Source: Desulfovibrio aminophilus DSM 12254 (GTDB lineage Bacteria; Desulfobacterota; Desulfovibrionia; Desulfovibrionales; Desulfovibrionaceae). From it: DNA of 64,000 bases. Of this stretch, positions 23,872 through 32,749 are shown in pieces. Position 1 is the first letter of the stretch. Each line of letters starts with the position of its first letter. Location of the stretch: the NCBI RefSeq assembly GCF_000422565.1, contig NZ_AUMA01000008.1:1-64000 (forward strand). Reading direction: 5' to 3'. The notes beneath the pieces are model-generated. The model was not told the DNA's origin. It saw only the letters and a list, made by a program, of their open reading frames with translations, and did not search any database. A program made the translations under genes and the position numbers.

Positions 23872-24195
23872 ATGGGATTGCTCAAGTCCATCCGCGCGGA
23901 AATGCGTTCGCCCTTCGCCCTGACCGCCTTGCGGGCCAGTGAGCTGGAAGTCGGAAACCCTTTGCCCAGGGCCGCGTTTCTGCTCGTCTTTCTCGGCGAG
24001 TCGGCAGTACGCGTGCTGCTCGGCCAGGAGGGGACGGACCTCCTCGTCAAGCCGCTGCCGCACGGCCTCTGCGCCGCGGCGGGGGTGGGGCTGTTCTGCT
24101 GGATCGTGGACCGGCTGTACGATTCGCAGTGCCCGCCGCCGATCGGTCAGAGGCCTGATGAGGACGGGCTTTCTCTGCCGCGTCTCCGCGCCTGA
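23872..24195 (+). CDS. Hypothetical protein, possibly membrane-associated
   Basis: A frame of 107 codons begins with MGLLKSIRAEMRSPF and includes two moderately hydrophobic stretches (PRAAFLLVFLGESAVRVLLG and GLCAAAGVGLFCWIVDRLY). No family is recognised. The upstream GAAAGA is a weak ribosome-binding site. It lies alone between the two-component genes and the convergent BASS transporter gene and may be an accessory remnant. Coding potential is uncertain. Confidence 0.35.
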   Translation: MGLLKSIRAEMRSPFALTALRASELEVGNPLPRAAFLLVFLGESAVRVLLGQEGTDLLVKPLPHGLCAAAGVGLFCWIVDRLYDSQCPPPIGQRPDEDGLSLPRLRA

Positions 24196-24225
24196 CGGAT
24201 CAGCTCGGTGCGGAAACCCGTCGGT

Positions 24226-25185
24226 TCAGGACGGACCCCTTAGCCCTTCGTTTTTTCTGTCCGAGGCCTGCCGCGCGCTCCAGCGGCGTGCCAGGACCGC
24301 GCCGGTCATGTTCTGGATCAGGCTGAAGAGCGCGCCGGGCAGGGCGGCCAGGACCGTGAAGTGTTTGACCGCCAGGGCCACGGCCAGCCCCGAGTTCTGC
24401 ATGCCCACCTCGATGGCGATGGTCCGTGCCTCGGTCGTGTTGCGCCGGAAGAGCCGCGTCAGGCCGTAGCCCAGGCCGAAGCCCAGGAGGTTGTGGGCCG
24501 TCACGGCCAGCAGCGCCAGGCCGGGGAAGGCCAGGATGGCCTCGCGGTTGAGGGCCATGACGCAGGCGATGACCAGCGAGATGACCAGGATCGAGACCGA
24601 TGGCAGGGCGCGCTGCACCGGGGCCAGATGGCGGCGCAGGAGACGGCGCAGGATCAGGCCGTCCATCAGCGGGAAGACCACGATCCAGAACACCGAGCGC
24701 ATCATGCCGTAGAAGTCGATCTCGATGCGGTGGCCGAGAATCCATTCCACCAGGGCCGGGGTGGCCAGGGGCGCGAGCACGGTGGAGCAGAGCGTCAGGA
24801 GCACGGACAGGGCCACGTCGGCCCGGGCCAGATAGGCGATGACGTTGGAGGCCGTGCCGCCGGGGCACGCGCCCACCAGGACCAGCCCCACCAGCAGATC
24901 CCGGGGCAGTCCGAGGACCGCGCCCAGCGTCACGGCCGCCAGGGGCATGACCGAGTATTGCAGGCTCAGGCCGATGAGGATCGAGGGCCAGCGCGCGGCC
25001 GCGCCCTTGAAGTCCTCCCAGTCCAGGGTCATGCCCATGCCGAACATGATCAGGCCCAGGGCGGGGGCGATGAAGGCCCCGGCCCAGGAGAACAGCTCCG
25101 GTCGGAGCAGGGCCAGGCCCGAAAGCCCGGCGGCGATGAGCGGAAAATGACGTTCCAGTCCTTGAGGCTTGGTGATCTGCTGCAT
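24226..25185 (-). CDS. BASS-family transporter (bile acid:sodium symporter-like)
   Basis: The 319-residue protein has about nine to ten transmembrane helices. Family motifs are GLIMFGMGMTLDWEDF near residue 45, LVGACPGGTASNVIAYLARAD in the first half, and TIAIEVGMQNSGLAVALA in the second half; the last two form the sodium-binding crossover region in known BASS structures. Members move organic anions such as pyruvate, pantoate or taurocholate with sodium. The substrate cannot be told from sequence. AGGAGG precedes the start. It is transcribed away from ilvBN. Confidence 0.9.
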   Translation of the reverse strand: MQQITKPQGLERHFPLIAAGLSGLALLRPELFSWAGAFIAPALGLIMFGMGMTLDWEDFKGAAARWPSILIGLSLQYSVMPLAAVTLGAVLGLPRDLLVGLVLVGACPGGTASNVIAYLARADVALSVLLTLCSTVLAPLATPALVEWILGHRIEIDFYGMMRSVFWIVVFPLMDGLILRRLLRRHLAPVQRALPSVSILVISLVIACVMALNREAILAFPGLALLAVTAHNLLGFGLGYGLTRLFRRNTTEARTIAIEVGMQNSGLAVALAVKHFTVLAALPGALFSLIQNMTGAVLARRWSARQASDRKNEGLRGPS

Positions 25186-25268
25186 GATCCTCCTGGCCCG
25201 GCTCCCGGGCGCGCCCCCTTCCCTATGGGCGGAAGCCGGATCAAGTCAACCCGGATGGCGATTCGGCC

Positions 25269-25297
25269 TTGACCTTTCGACTTGGGAAAGGCTACAG
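25269..25297 (+). promoter_or_regulatory. Possible promoter of the ilvBN attenuator operon
   Basis: TTGACC (25269-25274), a 17-base spacer and CTACAG (25292-25297) lie about 40 bases before the leader-peptide start. The -35 match is good and the -10 match poor. Confidence 0.3.
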
Positions 25298-25337
25298 CTC
25301 GAATCAGTACCGGAAACCGCAACCAGCGAGAACCCGC

Positions 25338-25433
25338 ATGAACCGCATTCACGCCGCCACCGCCGCCCAGGGCTTCCAGGCCCTATCCGCCGTCGTGGTC
25401 GTCGTACGCCTCGTAGGCGTCTGCGCGTCGTAG
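25338..25433 (+). CDS. ilvBN leader peptide (attenuation control)
   Basis: The short frame from ATG 25338 to TAG 25431-25433 encodes 31 residues, including the run AVVVVVRLVGV. Six of the 13 last residues before the stop are Val, with Leu codons mixed in, as in known ilvB leaders. Several are codons that look rare in this GC-rich genome (GTA twice, CTA for Leu). A small hairpin ACGCCT-CGT-AGGCGT overlaps the Val/Leu codons, and a strong terminator hairpin begins 25 bases after the stop. Stalling of ribosomes when charged tRNA-Val or tRNA-Leu is short would be expected to let transcription pass into ilvBN. Confidence 0.8.
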   Translation: MNRIHAATAAQGFQALSAVVVVVRLVGVCAS

Positions 25434-25457
25434 CGGGTCCGGTCACATCAGGCAACC

Positions 25458-25497
25458 AACCCCCCGTCGGCGCGCGTCGGCGGGGGGTTCGCGTTTT
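25458..25497 (+). terminator. Attenuator terminator of the ilvBN operon
   Basis: AACCCCCCG (25458-25466) and CGGGGGGTT (25481-25489) form a perfect 9-bp stem followed by CGCGTTTT. It stands between the Val-rich leader peptide and ilvB. Confidence 0.8.
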
Positions 25498-25563
25498 CCG
25501 CGCCCGTGGAGAACAGGACCAGCGCCGGCGGCGTCAGGGGGCACCCCGAGAGGAGGAGTGTCC

Positions 25564-27255
25564 ATGCAGAGCATGTCCGGAGCGGAACTGGTCATCCGCC
25601 TGCTGGAGCGTCAAGGAGTGGAGTGCATCGCCGGGATTCCCGGCGGCGCGAACCTGCCTCTCTACGACGCCCTGTCCAAAAGTCCAGCCATTCGTCACGT
25701 CCTGGCCCGCCACGAGCAGGGCGCGGGCTTCATCGCCCAGGGCATGGCCCGGTCCACGGGGCGGCCCGCCGTCTTCTTCGCCACCTCCGGACCGGGAGCC
25801 ACCAACACGCTCACGGCCCTGGCCGACGCCAAGCTCGACTCCGTGCCGGTGATCTGCATCACCGGCCAGGTGTCGCGTCCGCTCATCGGCACGGACGCCT
25901 TCCAGGAGGTGGACATCTACGGCATGAGCATCCCGGTCACCAAACACAACTTTCTGGTGCGTTCGGTGGAGGACCTGCCGCGCGTCATCACGGAGGCCTT
26001 CCGCATCGCCGCCTCCGGGCGTCCCGGCCCGGTGCTGGTGGACATCCCCAAGGACGTCCAGACCGCGACCATCGTCCTTTCGACTCTGCCCGAGCCCGCC
26101 GGGCCGGACCCGGTGGAGCCCCCGGACGCCGAGTCCCTGACCCGGGCCGCGCGCATGATCGACGAGGCCGAGCGGCCCATCCTGCTCCTGGGTGGCGGAG
26201 TGGCGGCCTCGGGTGCATCTGGGGCGGCCTTCCGTCTGGCCGAGCGGGCAGGACTGCCCACGACCATGTCCCTGCTTGGGCTCGGGGCCATGCCCGAGAA
26301 TCATCCCCTGCATCTGGGCATGCTCGGGATGCACGGCGCGCGCTGCGTGAACATGCTCATGGAGGAGTGCGACCTGCTGCTGGTGGCCGGGGCGCGCCTG
26401 GACGACCGGGCCACGGGCCAGGTGGAGCGTTTCTGTCCCAAGGCCAAGCTCATCCATATGGACATCGACCAAAGCGAACTGGACAAGCTCAAGCAGGCCC
26501 ATCTGGGGATCATGGCCGACGCGGGCACGGCTCTGACGGCCCTGGCGGGCCTCGTGGCCCTCTCCGAGAGGCGGGAGTGGCTGGCCCGCGTGGCCGAGTG
26601 CAAGGCCGCCCATCCGTTGCTCTTGTCCGGCTCGGATGACCCGCGCGCGCCTTACGGCCTGGTGCGCCGCACCGGCGAAATCCTCGGCCCGGAGGCCATC
26701 GTGACCACGGACGTGGGCCAGCACCAGATGCGCGCGGCCCAGGCCTATCCGGGCCTGCGCCCCCGCCGCTGGCTGACCTCGGGCGGCCTGGGCACCATGG
26801 GTTTCGGCCTGCCCGCGGCCATCGGCGCGGCCCTGGCCCATCCGGATCGTCCCGTGGTCTGCTTCACCGGCGACGGCAGCCTGCTCATGAACATCCAGGA
26901 GCTGGCCACGGCGGCCGAGACCGGCGTGAACGTGAAGATCGTCCTGGCCAACAACAACGGCCTGGGCCTGGTGCAGCAGCAACAGGATCTGTTCTACGGA
27001 CGGCGCATCTTCGGCTCGGGCTACCGGCTGCGGGTGGACTTCCCGCGCGTGGCCGAGGGCTTCGGCGTGCATGCCGTGGACCTGGGAAGCAGTCGCGATC
27101 CGTTGGCGGACCTGGAGCGGGCGCTGCTGCGCGAAGGCCCCTGTCTGGTCAACGTGCCCGTGGCCGCCGAGGAGAACGTCTACCCCATGGTGCCGCCAGG
27201 AGCGGCCAACATCGAGATGATCGGAGGGGAAGCCCATGCGCATGCTCACGCCTGA
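25564..27255 (+). CDS. ilvB: Acetolactate synthase large subunit IlvB
   Basis: The 563-residue enzyme makes 2-acetolactate from pyruvate, the first common step of valine, leucine and isoleucine synthesis. Visible features are the catalytic Glu in ARHEQGAGF (near residue 50), [32 protein letters not shown], the central FAD-type domain, and the thiamine-diphosphate motif [12 protein letters not shown]...[12 protein letters not shown]. The ATG at 25564 has AGGAGG at 25551-25556 with good spacing; a GTG six bases earlier is too close. It overlaps ilvN by 20 bases. Control is by the upstream leader and attenuator. Confidence 0.95.
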   Translation: MQSMSGAELVIRLLERQGVECIAGIPGGANLPLYDALSKSPAIRHVLARHEQGAGFIAQGMARSTGRPAVFFATSGPGATNTLTALADAKLDSVPVICITGQVSRPLIGTDAFQEVDIYGMSIPVTKHNFLVRSVEDLPRVITEAFRIAASGRPGPVLVDIPKDVQTATIVLSTLPEPAGPDPVEPPDAESLTRAARMIDEAERPILLLGGGVAASGASGAAFRLAERAGLPTTMSLLGLGAMPENHPLHLGMLGMHGARCVNMLMEECDLLLVAGARLDDRATGQVERFCPKAKLIHMDIDQSELDKLKQAHLGIMADAGTALTALAGLVALSERREWLARVAECKAAHPLLLSGSDDPRAPYGLVRRTGEILGPEAIVTTDVGQHQMRAAQAYPGLRPRRWLTSGGLGTMGFGLPAAIGAALAHPDRPVVCFTGDGSLLMNIQELATAAETGVNVKIVLANNNGLGLVQQQQDLFYGRRIFGSGYRLRVDFPRVAEGFGVHAVDLGSSRDPLADLERALLREGPCLVNVPVAAEENVYPMVPPGAANIEMIGGEAHAHAHA

Positions 27256-27580
27256 AGACGGAACCCGTCCCGCCCGCGCGCTTACCGCCCTGCGGCTCAC
27301 GGTGAACAACCATCCCGGCGTCATGTCGCATATCTGCGGCCTGTTCGCCCGCCGGGCCTTCAACGTGGAGGGCATCCTCTGCACGCCGCTGGGCGGCGGG
27401 GCCATCAGCCGGATCTGGCTCCTGGTCCAGGAGGACGAACGCCTGGAGCAGATGATCCGTCAGGTGCGCAAGCTCCAGGACGTGCTGGAGGTCCTGCCCT
27501 ACGCGGCCGACGAGGGCGCCTTCACCAGCCTGGACGCCTGCGTGGAGGGCTGGGAGCGGGGACGGACCCTGCTGGCCTGA
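27236..27580 (+). CDS. ilvN: Acetolactate synthase small regulatory subunit IlvN
   Basis: A 114-residue protein with one ACT domain ([30 protein letters not shown], then [29 protein letters not shown]). This is the short form of the acetolactate synthase small subunit, close to E. coli IlvN in size. It binds branched-chain amino acids and gives feedback control to IlvB. The start lies inside the end of ilvB (20-base overlap), so the subunits are translated together. A strong terminator follows. Confidence 0.93.
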   Translation: MRMLTPEDGTRPARALTALRLTVNNHPGVMSHICGLFARRAFNVEGILCTPLGGGAISRIWLLVQEDERLEQMIRQVRKLQDVLEVLPYAADEGAFTSLDACVEGWERGRTLLA

Positions 27581-27602
27581 TCCCCCGCGGCGGGTATTGA
27601 GG

Positions 27603-27643
27603 AAGAGCCCTTCCCGTTATGCGGGAGGGGCTCTTTCCGTTTC
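27603..27643 (+). terminator. Terminator after ilvN
   Basis: AAGAGCCCTTCCCG (27603-27616) pairs with CGGGAGGGGCTCTT (27622-27635), 14 pairs with one G-U, followed by TCCGTTT. The mirror strand also has a T-run, so it may serve the small minus-strand gene ending at 27655. Confidence 0.85.
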
Positions 27644-27654
27644 GCTTGCGGCGG

Positions 27655-27852
27655 TCAGGCGCGGGATTTCTCCCGGCAGGCGGCGTCGGTGCAGGGACCG
27701 TGGTCCGGCGCCTTGTCCAGGGGGCCTTCGAAGGCTTCCTTGCCGCACCAGCAGCAATAGCGCCGGTACGGCTTGGGTCTGGAATAGTCGGGCTTGGGAT
27801 CGTTGTGCCAGCAGTGCCGCCCGCTGGGGGCGTGAGCGCAGTCGTCGTCCAT
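27655..27852 (-). CDS. Small cysteine-rich protein, putative zinc-binding
   Basis: A protein of 65 residues starting MDDDCAHAPSGRHCWHND, with a later YCCWCGKEAFEG and a C-terminal GPCTDAACREK. The Cys/His spacing suggests one zinc knuckle, though no named family is recognised. The start at 27852 has GGAGG eight bases upstream on the minus strand; a longer start at 27879 lacks this. It stands alone between the ilvBN terminator and a chemoreceptor gene. Confidence 0.6.
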   Translation of the reverse strand: MDDDCAHAPSGRHCWHNDPKPDYSRPKPYRRYCCWCGKEAFEGPLDKAPDHGPCTDAACREKSRA

Positions 27853-28044
27853 GGTGGCCTCCGGCTTTTCATTCAGCATGACACGCCGTGGCGGCGGACG
27901 ACATGATTAAGCTCCTGGGCTGCGGAGTTTTCGAGTTGCGTTATAAAAAATGAGTTTCGTCTTTTCTTTTCCGCGGCCCGGATGTTATGCTGCAGACATG
28001 CAATTGTGTCATAAAAAGAAGTAGAAACGATATTGGAGGCCGAA

Positions 28045-30147
28045 ATGCGCATGTCGATAAAAGTGAAACTCATCGCGGGACTCCTGGCCGTCGTCACGAT
28101 CATCATGCTCGGCATCTTCGCCGTCATCGGCCTGAACTTCAGCTCCCAGTCCATCGACGCCTTCATCCGTTCGGCCACGGGCGAGATGTCCCAGGTGGAC
28201 TACGCCATCAATCTCTTTCTGGATGAAAGCATGATGAACGCCGAGATGATGGCGCGGCATCCCTTGACCGCGCGTCTCGGCGAGATCACCACCAGCCATG
28301 TGAACACCACGGAGAAGCGCAAGGCCCGGGTCGCACCGGACGATGCCGTGGGGCGCGAAGTGGTGGATTTCTTCACGGCGGTGCAGAATACGCATCCGGC
28401 CTATGTCGAGGTCTTCCTCGGCACGGAGAAGGGCGCCTTCGTCTCCGCGCTGGAGGAGAGCGACATGCCGGCCGGATACGACCCCCGCAAACGCCCCTGG
28501 TACAAGGAGGCCTTGCCGATTCGGGATAGGGCCTCGCTGTCCAAGGCCTACGTCTCCACCACAGGCGAGGCCGTCACCAGCGTCATGCGCACCGTAGTCC
28601 GCAACGGGGACGTCCTGGGCGTGGTCGGCGTGGACATTTCTCTCAAGCGTCTGACCGATTTGGTCAAATCCATCCGCCTCGGGCAGACGGGCTACATGGT
28701 GCTCATCCAGGACGACGGCGTGATTCTGGCCGATCCGCGCCATGAGGATCAGAATTTCAAGAATGTCAGCGAACTGAAGGAAAAATCTCTGGAGAAGATG
28801 TTCAAAATCGGCTCGGGCAACACCGACGCCGTGGTCGACGGCAAGGACTACCTCGGGCTGGTGCTGACTTCCAAGAAGACCGGCTGGCGTCTGGTAGGCC
28901 TCATCGAACGGGCCGAGATCACGGCTCCGGTGAGGCAGACGCTGGTCATGCTCGGCGGGGCCTGCCTGGTCGCCCTGGCGTTGCTGGCGGCGGCCATCTG
29001 GTTCCTGGCCAACACCACCATCATCCGGCCGCTCATGCGCGTGGCCGACTTCCTGGGGGCCATCGCCAAGGGCGTCTACGACCACCGCCTGAGCCATTCC
29101 CGCACGGATGAGATCGGGCACATCTACGATTCGCTGAACAGCACGGCCCAGGTGCTTCAGGACAATATCGAGGAGATTCGGACCAAGAGCCGCGAGGCCG
29201 AGGACAAGGCCCGGGCAGCCGAACAGGCCACCGCCGCCGCCGAGGAGGCCCGGACCAAGGCCGAGCGGGCCAGAGCCGAGGGCATGCTGCACGCGGCCCA
29301 ACGCCTGGAGGAGGTCGTCCGGCGCATCGGCGAGGCCTCCGAGCGCATCACCTCCAAGTCCCGGGACATCCAGGGCGGCACCGAGACCCAGCGTGACCGC
29401 ATTCAGGCAACGGCCACGGCCATGGAGGAGATGAACGCCACGGTGCTGGAGGTGGCCAAGAACGCCAGCAACGCGGCCGAGCAGGGCAAGCTGGCCAAGG
29501 ACAAGGCCCAGGAGGGCGCCACCGTGGTCGAGCACTCCATCGAGGCCATGAACACCACCCAACGGCAGGCCGAGGTGCTCCAGGCCAACATGTCCCAGCT
29601 GGACGACCGGGCCCGGGCCATCGGCAGCGTGATCACCGTCATCGAGGATATCGCGGACCAGACCAACCTCCTGGCGCTCAACGCGGCCATCGAGGCGGCC
29701 CGGGCGGGCGAGGCCGGGCGAGGCTTCGCCGTGGTGGCCGACGAGGTGCGCAAGCTGGCCGAGAAGACCATGACCGCCACCAAGGAGGTCGGCGAGTCCA
29801 TCCTGTCGATCCAGAAGGTGGCCGCGGCGAACATCTCCTCCATGCAGGGGGCCCTGGACGACCTGTCCAAGGCCACGGGCCTGGCCCGGGATTCCGGCGG
29901 CGCGCTCACGGAGATCGTGGCCAACACCGAAGCCTCGGCCGGGCAGATCCAGAGCATCGCCACGGCGGCCGAGGAACAGGCGGCGGCCTCGGAGGAGATC
30001 AACCGCTCCATCGAGGAGATCAACTCCATCGCTCTGGCCACCTCGAACAACGTGGAGGAGTCGCTGGAGAGCCTGGAGGCCCTCGGGCAACAGGCCACGG
30101 CGCTTTCCGGGCTGATCAACCAACTCAAGAGCGAGGCCGGACAATAA
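28045..30147 (+). CDS. Methyl-accepting chemotaxis protein with dCache sensor
   Basis: The receptor of about 700 residues has transmembrane helix 1 (about 8-32), a large periplasmic dCache_1 domain (35-290; the RPWYKEAL and [15 protein letters not shown] blocks are typical), transmembrane helix 2 (about 300-322), HAMP and a signalling domain with tip [20 protein letters not shown]. The signalling half is almost the same as in the 4HB receptor at 4177-5946, so both should join the same class of array. No CheR-docking tail is seen. The start at 28045 has GGAGG five bases upstream. dCache receptors often bind amino acids or organic acids; the ligand here is unknown. Confidence 0.95.
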   Translation: MRMSIKVKLIAGLLAVVTIIMLGIFAVIGLNFSSQSIDAFIRSATGEMSQVDYAINLFLDESMMNAEMMARHPLTARLGEITTSHVNTTEKRKARVAPDDAVGREVVDFFTAVQNTHPAYVEVFLGTEKGAFVSALEESDMPAGYDPRKRPWYKEALPIRDRASLSKAYVSTTGEAVTSVMRTVVRNGDVLGVVGVDISLKRLTDLVKSIRLGQTGYMVLIQDDGVILADPRHEDQNFKNVSELKEKSLEKMFKIGSGNTDAVVDGKDYLGLVLTSKKTGWRLVGLIERAEITAPVRQTLVMLGGACLVALALLAAAIWFLANTTIIRPLMRVADFLGAIAKGVYDHRLSHSRTDEIGHIYDSLNSTAQVLQDNIEEIRTKSREAEDKARAAEQATAAAEEARTKAERARAEGMLHAAQRLEEVVRRIGEASERITSKSRDIQGGTETQRDRIQATATAMEEMNATVLEVAKNASNAAEQGKLAKDKAQEGATVVEHSIEAMNTTQRQAEVLQANMSQLDDRARAIGSVITVIEDIADQTNLLALNAAIEAARAGEAGRGFAVVADEVRKLAEKTMTATKEVGESILSIQKVAAANISSMQGALDDLSKATGLARDSGGALTEIVANTEASAGQIQSIATAAEEQAAASEEINRSIEEINSIALATSNNVEESLESLEALGQQATALSGLINQLKSEAGQ

Positions 30148-30219
30148 GGAGAGCGGCGATGCTTGCCAAGATTGGAACGAGCGCATAAGAAGCCACGGCA
30201 AGAATATACAGGAGGCAGC

Positions 30220-30714
30220 ATGCCCTCGTTCGACATCGTCAGTCAGGTGGACCTGCAGGAAGTGGACAACGCCTGCAACAACGTGCGCAAGGAAATCGCC
30301 ACGCGCTTCGATTTTCGGAACGTGCCCACGGAGATCGAGCTGAACAAGAAGGACAAGCGCATCCAGGTCACCACCGGCAGCGAAACGCACCTCAAGTCCG
30401 TGCGCGAGCTGCTCATGGGCCACTGCGTGCGCCGCAAGGTGGACCCCAAGTGTCTGGAGTTCGGCAAGCACGAGCCCACGTCCCAGGGCCGCGTCAAGGC
30501 CGAGGTCAAGATCCGCGAGGGCATCGTCAAGGAGACCGCCCAGAAGATCGTCAAGGCGATCAAGGGTTCGCCGTTTTCCAAGGTGCAGGCGGCCATTCAG
30601 GACGAACAGGTGCGGGTCACGGGCAAGAAGCTCGACGATCTGCAGGGCGTCATCCAGCTCGTGCGTGGCATGGACCTGGACGTGCCGGTGCAGTTCGTGA
30701 ACATGAAACAGTGA
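30220..30714 (+). CDS. YajQ-family nucleotide-binding protein
   Basis: The 164-residue protein matches YajQ from end to end: [34 protein letters not shown], then [29 protein letters not shown] and the C-terminal QFVNMKQ. Some relatives bind cyclic-di-GMP and act with transcription factors; others were reported to bind nucleic acid. The start at 30220 has AGGAGG; the open frame extends upstream without a site. It follows the chemoreceptor gene by 72 bases and is closed by a 15-bp hairpin. Confidence 0.92.
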   Translation: MPSFDIVSQVDLQEVDNACNNVRKEIATRFDFRNVPTEIELNKKDKRIQVTTGSETHLKSVRELLMGHCVRRKVDPKCLEFGKHEPTSQGRVKAEVKIREGIVKETAQKIVKAIKGSPFSKVQAAIQDEQVRVTGKKLDDLQGVIQLVRGMDLDVPVQFVNMKQ

Positions 30715-30731
30715 AGCGGCCGCGCCGCGAT

Positions 30732-30776
30732 GAAAGAAGCGCCCCCGTCCGGCAGGATGGGGGCGCTTCTTTCATT
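30732..30776. terminator. Bidirectional terminator between yajQ and the NikL-like gene
   Basis: GAAAGAAGCGCCCCC (30732-30746) and GGGGGCGCTTCTTTC (30759-30773) form a perfect 15-bp stem. T-rich ends on both strands let it stop the two convergent units. Confidence 0.9.
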
Positions 30777-30791
30777 CTCTCGGGTGAGACC

Positions 30792-31400
30792 TCAGCCCTT
30801 GCGCCGCCGCGCGGCCATGACCAGCGCGCCCAGGCCCATGATGAAACCCAGGCCGCCGAGGATCTCGGCCGCCCCGGGATCGCCGGTTTCGGCCTCGCCG
30901 ATCTGCTTGCGCAGGGGGGCCAGCTTGGCCTCCACGATGCGGTTCACGGTCTGTTCCAGGGCGGCGGCGTCTGCCGGGGCTGAAGGCTGAGCCTGGGGCG
31001 CGGAGTCCTGCGCCCCGGCGGGCGGAGCAGTGGTCGTGACGGCTCCCGGCCCGGACTCCAGATAGTCCTCGGGCTTCATCTCCCACTGGCCCTGGTGGCC
31101 TTCTCCAGCCTTGACCACCAGCGTCAGCCCCGGCCGCTTCTCGCGGAATTCCGCCGGGATGGGGAAAGACCATTTGCCGTCGTCGTCCGTGACGCCGCTG
31201 AGCAGGACCGCGCCCGTGGCCGTGTCGCGGACCTCCACGCCCCCCTGGTTCACGGCGCGCTTACCGCCGAAGCTGCTTTCGGTGTGAATGGCGCCGTTCT
31301 CGGCGTAGGCGAAGATATTCACCTTGTGGGCCAGGGCCGGAAGGGCCGCGCAGAGGACAAGCAGGGCCGCGAGGGCTATGCGGGCCGCGTGACGGTTCAT
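30792..31400 (-). CDS. NikL/CbiL-like periplasmic protein with C-terminal anchor
   Basis: The 202-residue protein has a signal peptide (ARIALAALLVLCAALPALA), then HKVNIFAYAENGAIHTESSFGG, a carboxypeptidase-regulatory-like beta domain (GGVEVRDTATGAVLLSGVTDDDGKWSFPIP), a Pro/Ala-rich spacer and a terminal membrane helix (GGLGFIMGLGALVMAARRRKG). This layout is that of the extra component found with nickel and cobalt ECF transporters, where His1 of the mature protein may bind metal. No CbiM/NikM, Q or O gene is next to it, so it is an orphan here. AAGGAG precedes the start at 31400. Confidence 0.65.
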   Translation of the reverse strand: MNRHAARIALAALLVLCAALPALAHKVNIFAYAENGAIHTESSFGGKRAVNQGGVEVRDTATGAVLLSGVTDDDGKWSFPIPAEFREKRPGLTLVVKAGEGHQGQWEMKPEDYLESGPGAVTTTAPPAGAQDSAPQAQPSAPADAAALEQTVNRIVEAKLAPLRKQIGEAETGDPGAAEILGGLGFIMGLGALVMAARRRKG

Positions 31401-31477
31401 GGGGCGCTCCTTGTTACGATTGGTCGTATGAGGAGCGTTTCGTAGCACATTTTTGAACTTGGTGGCAACATCCCCGT

Positions 31478-32725
31478 TCAGGCGAAGTCGGCCAGCAAGG
31501 CTCCGATATGCACCCCGGCGACCACGGGATCCTCGTGGAACTGCTGGCGGATGCGCCAGCATGCCTGGGTCAGCTGATCCGAGGTGATGCCGGTGCGCAG
31601 GGCCGTGTAGGCCTCGATGAAGGCGGCCAGCTTGTCGCACATCTTGAGCAGTTCGCCGTCCTTGGGGTCCAGCTCGTCGTGGTTGCAGTCCCGGCTCAGC
31701 TCCGTGCTGCTCATGGCCCGGGCGTGGCCGTTCTCGACCACCGCGGCGGTGAATTCCGAGCCGGTTTCCTGGCCGAGGTAGTAGCCCAGGCGGCCGGCCA
31801 CGTCAGCGAATCCGTTGGTGCGCAGGGGGTCCATGACCAGGCGTTGCAGTTCGCGGTTTTCGTAGGCCTTGATGAGATCCGCGATTTCCGGGGCCGAGAG
31901 CTTCACCGGCGAGATGATGTCGCGGGTGAGCAGTTCGGGCAGGTCATGAAACAGGCCGGAGAAGAAGTTGTTCTGCCGCCGGGCGCGGCAGGCTCCCACC
32001 TCCAGGCTGAAGAACCAGGCGAAGGCGGCCACCACGAAGACGTGGCCGAGCACCGAAGTCTCCGGGATGCGCGGGGTCTGGGACCAGCGCTTCTGGAAGC
32101 GCAGGTGCCCGCAGATGCCCGCGAAGCGGCCGAGGACGCTCTCGCTTCCGGCCAGCAGGTCCGTGACGCCGGGCAGGTCTTCAAGGCCGCGCAGGCGGTC
32201 CACGAAGCTCTTCTCGATCTCGGCCATCTCGTCGTCGGCGCGGTTCAGGGTCTTGAGCAGCTTGAATTCGGAATAGCTGGCGAAGAGGTGCGCCGCCAGA
32301 AGGATGCGCCGGGCCGGAGTGTCGTCCACGGGGTTCATCAGGTGCCTGGTCATGCGTTCCCAGGTTTCCTCGCCCAGGGGCGTGACCCGGGGGCGAAGCT
32401 GGTCCAGAACCCAGGCGGTGAGCTTGCGGTAGTCCGCCGGGTTGGCCTTGATCTGATAGAAGACCGGCGGCTTGATGTCCGTGATGACCAAACGGTAGAA
32501 ATAGTCGAAGAGGCCGCCCTCCACGATCTCGTCGCCCAGGCGCAGACGCTCGTCCAGGGAGAGGTTCCGGGAGCTGAGCATGAACAGGAGCCAGGCCGTG
32601 ATCATCTTGTGGCCCTGCTTGTCCACCTCCACCAGCTCCATGGGCCGCAACTTGTCGTTCCAGCGCTTCATGAACGAACCGGAGAAAACCAGCTCCAGCA
32701 GGCTCTTGCGGATGATCGTGTACAT
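31478..32725 (-). CDS. HD-domain phosphohydrolase (YfbR-like)
   Basis: The 415-residue cytoplasmic protein has an HD superfamily domain in the middle: H in SVLGHVFVVA near residue 228 and the metal pair in FFSGLFHDLPELLTRDIISPVK near 258, with later Asp in CDKLAAFIEAY. The HDLPE-TRDI form is typical of YfbR-type 5'-deoxynucleotidases. The N-terminal 200 residues are extra compared with YfbR and resemble no domain I can name. It ends 77 bases before the NikL-like gene and starts 24 bases after the methyltransferase gene on the same strand. Confidence 0.78.
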   Translation of the reverse strand: MYTIIRKSLLELVFSGSFMKRWNDKLRPMELVEVDKQGHKMITAWLLFMLSSRNLSLDERLRLGDEIVEGGLFDYFYRLVITDIKPPVFYQIKANPADYRKLTAWVLDQLRPRVTPLGEETWERMTRHLMNPVDDTPARRILLAAHLFASYSEFKLLKTLNRADDEMAEIEKSFVDRLRGLEDLPGVTDLLAGSESVLGRFAGICGHLRFQKRWSQTPRIPETSVLGHVFVVAAFAWFFSLEVGACRARRQNNFFSGLFHDLPELLTRDIISPVKLSAPEIADLIKAYENRELQRLVMDPLRTNGFADVAGRLGYYLGQETGSEFTAAVVENGHARAMSSTELSRDCNHDELDPKDGELLKMCDKLAAFIEAYTALRTGITSDQLTQACWRIRQQFHEDPVVAGVHIGALLADFA

Positions 32726-32749
32726 GGGCCTCGTCCTCCTCGGCGGTCC

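Noticed and set aside
28009-30471. 820-codon minus-strand frame opposite the dCache chemoreceptor
   Set aside because: Composition (long His/Leu/Gly/Val repeats) is that of an antisense shadow; the plus strand encodes a certain receptor.
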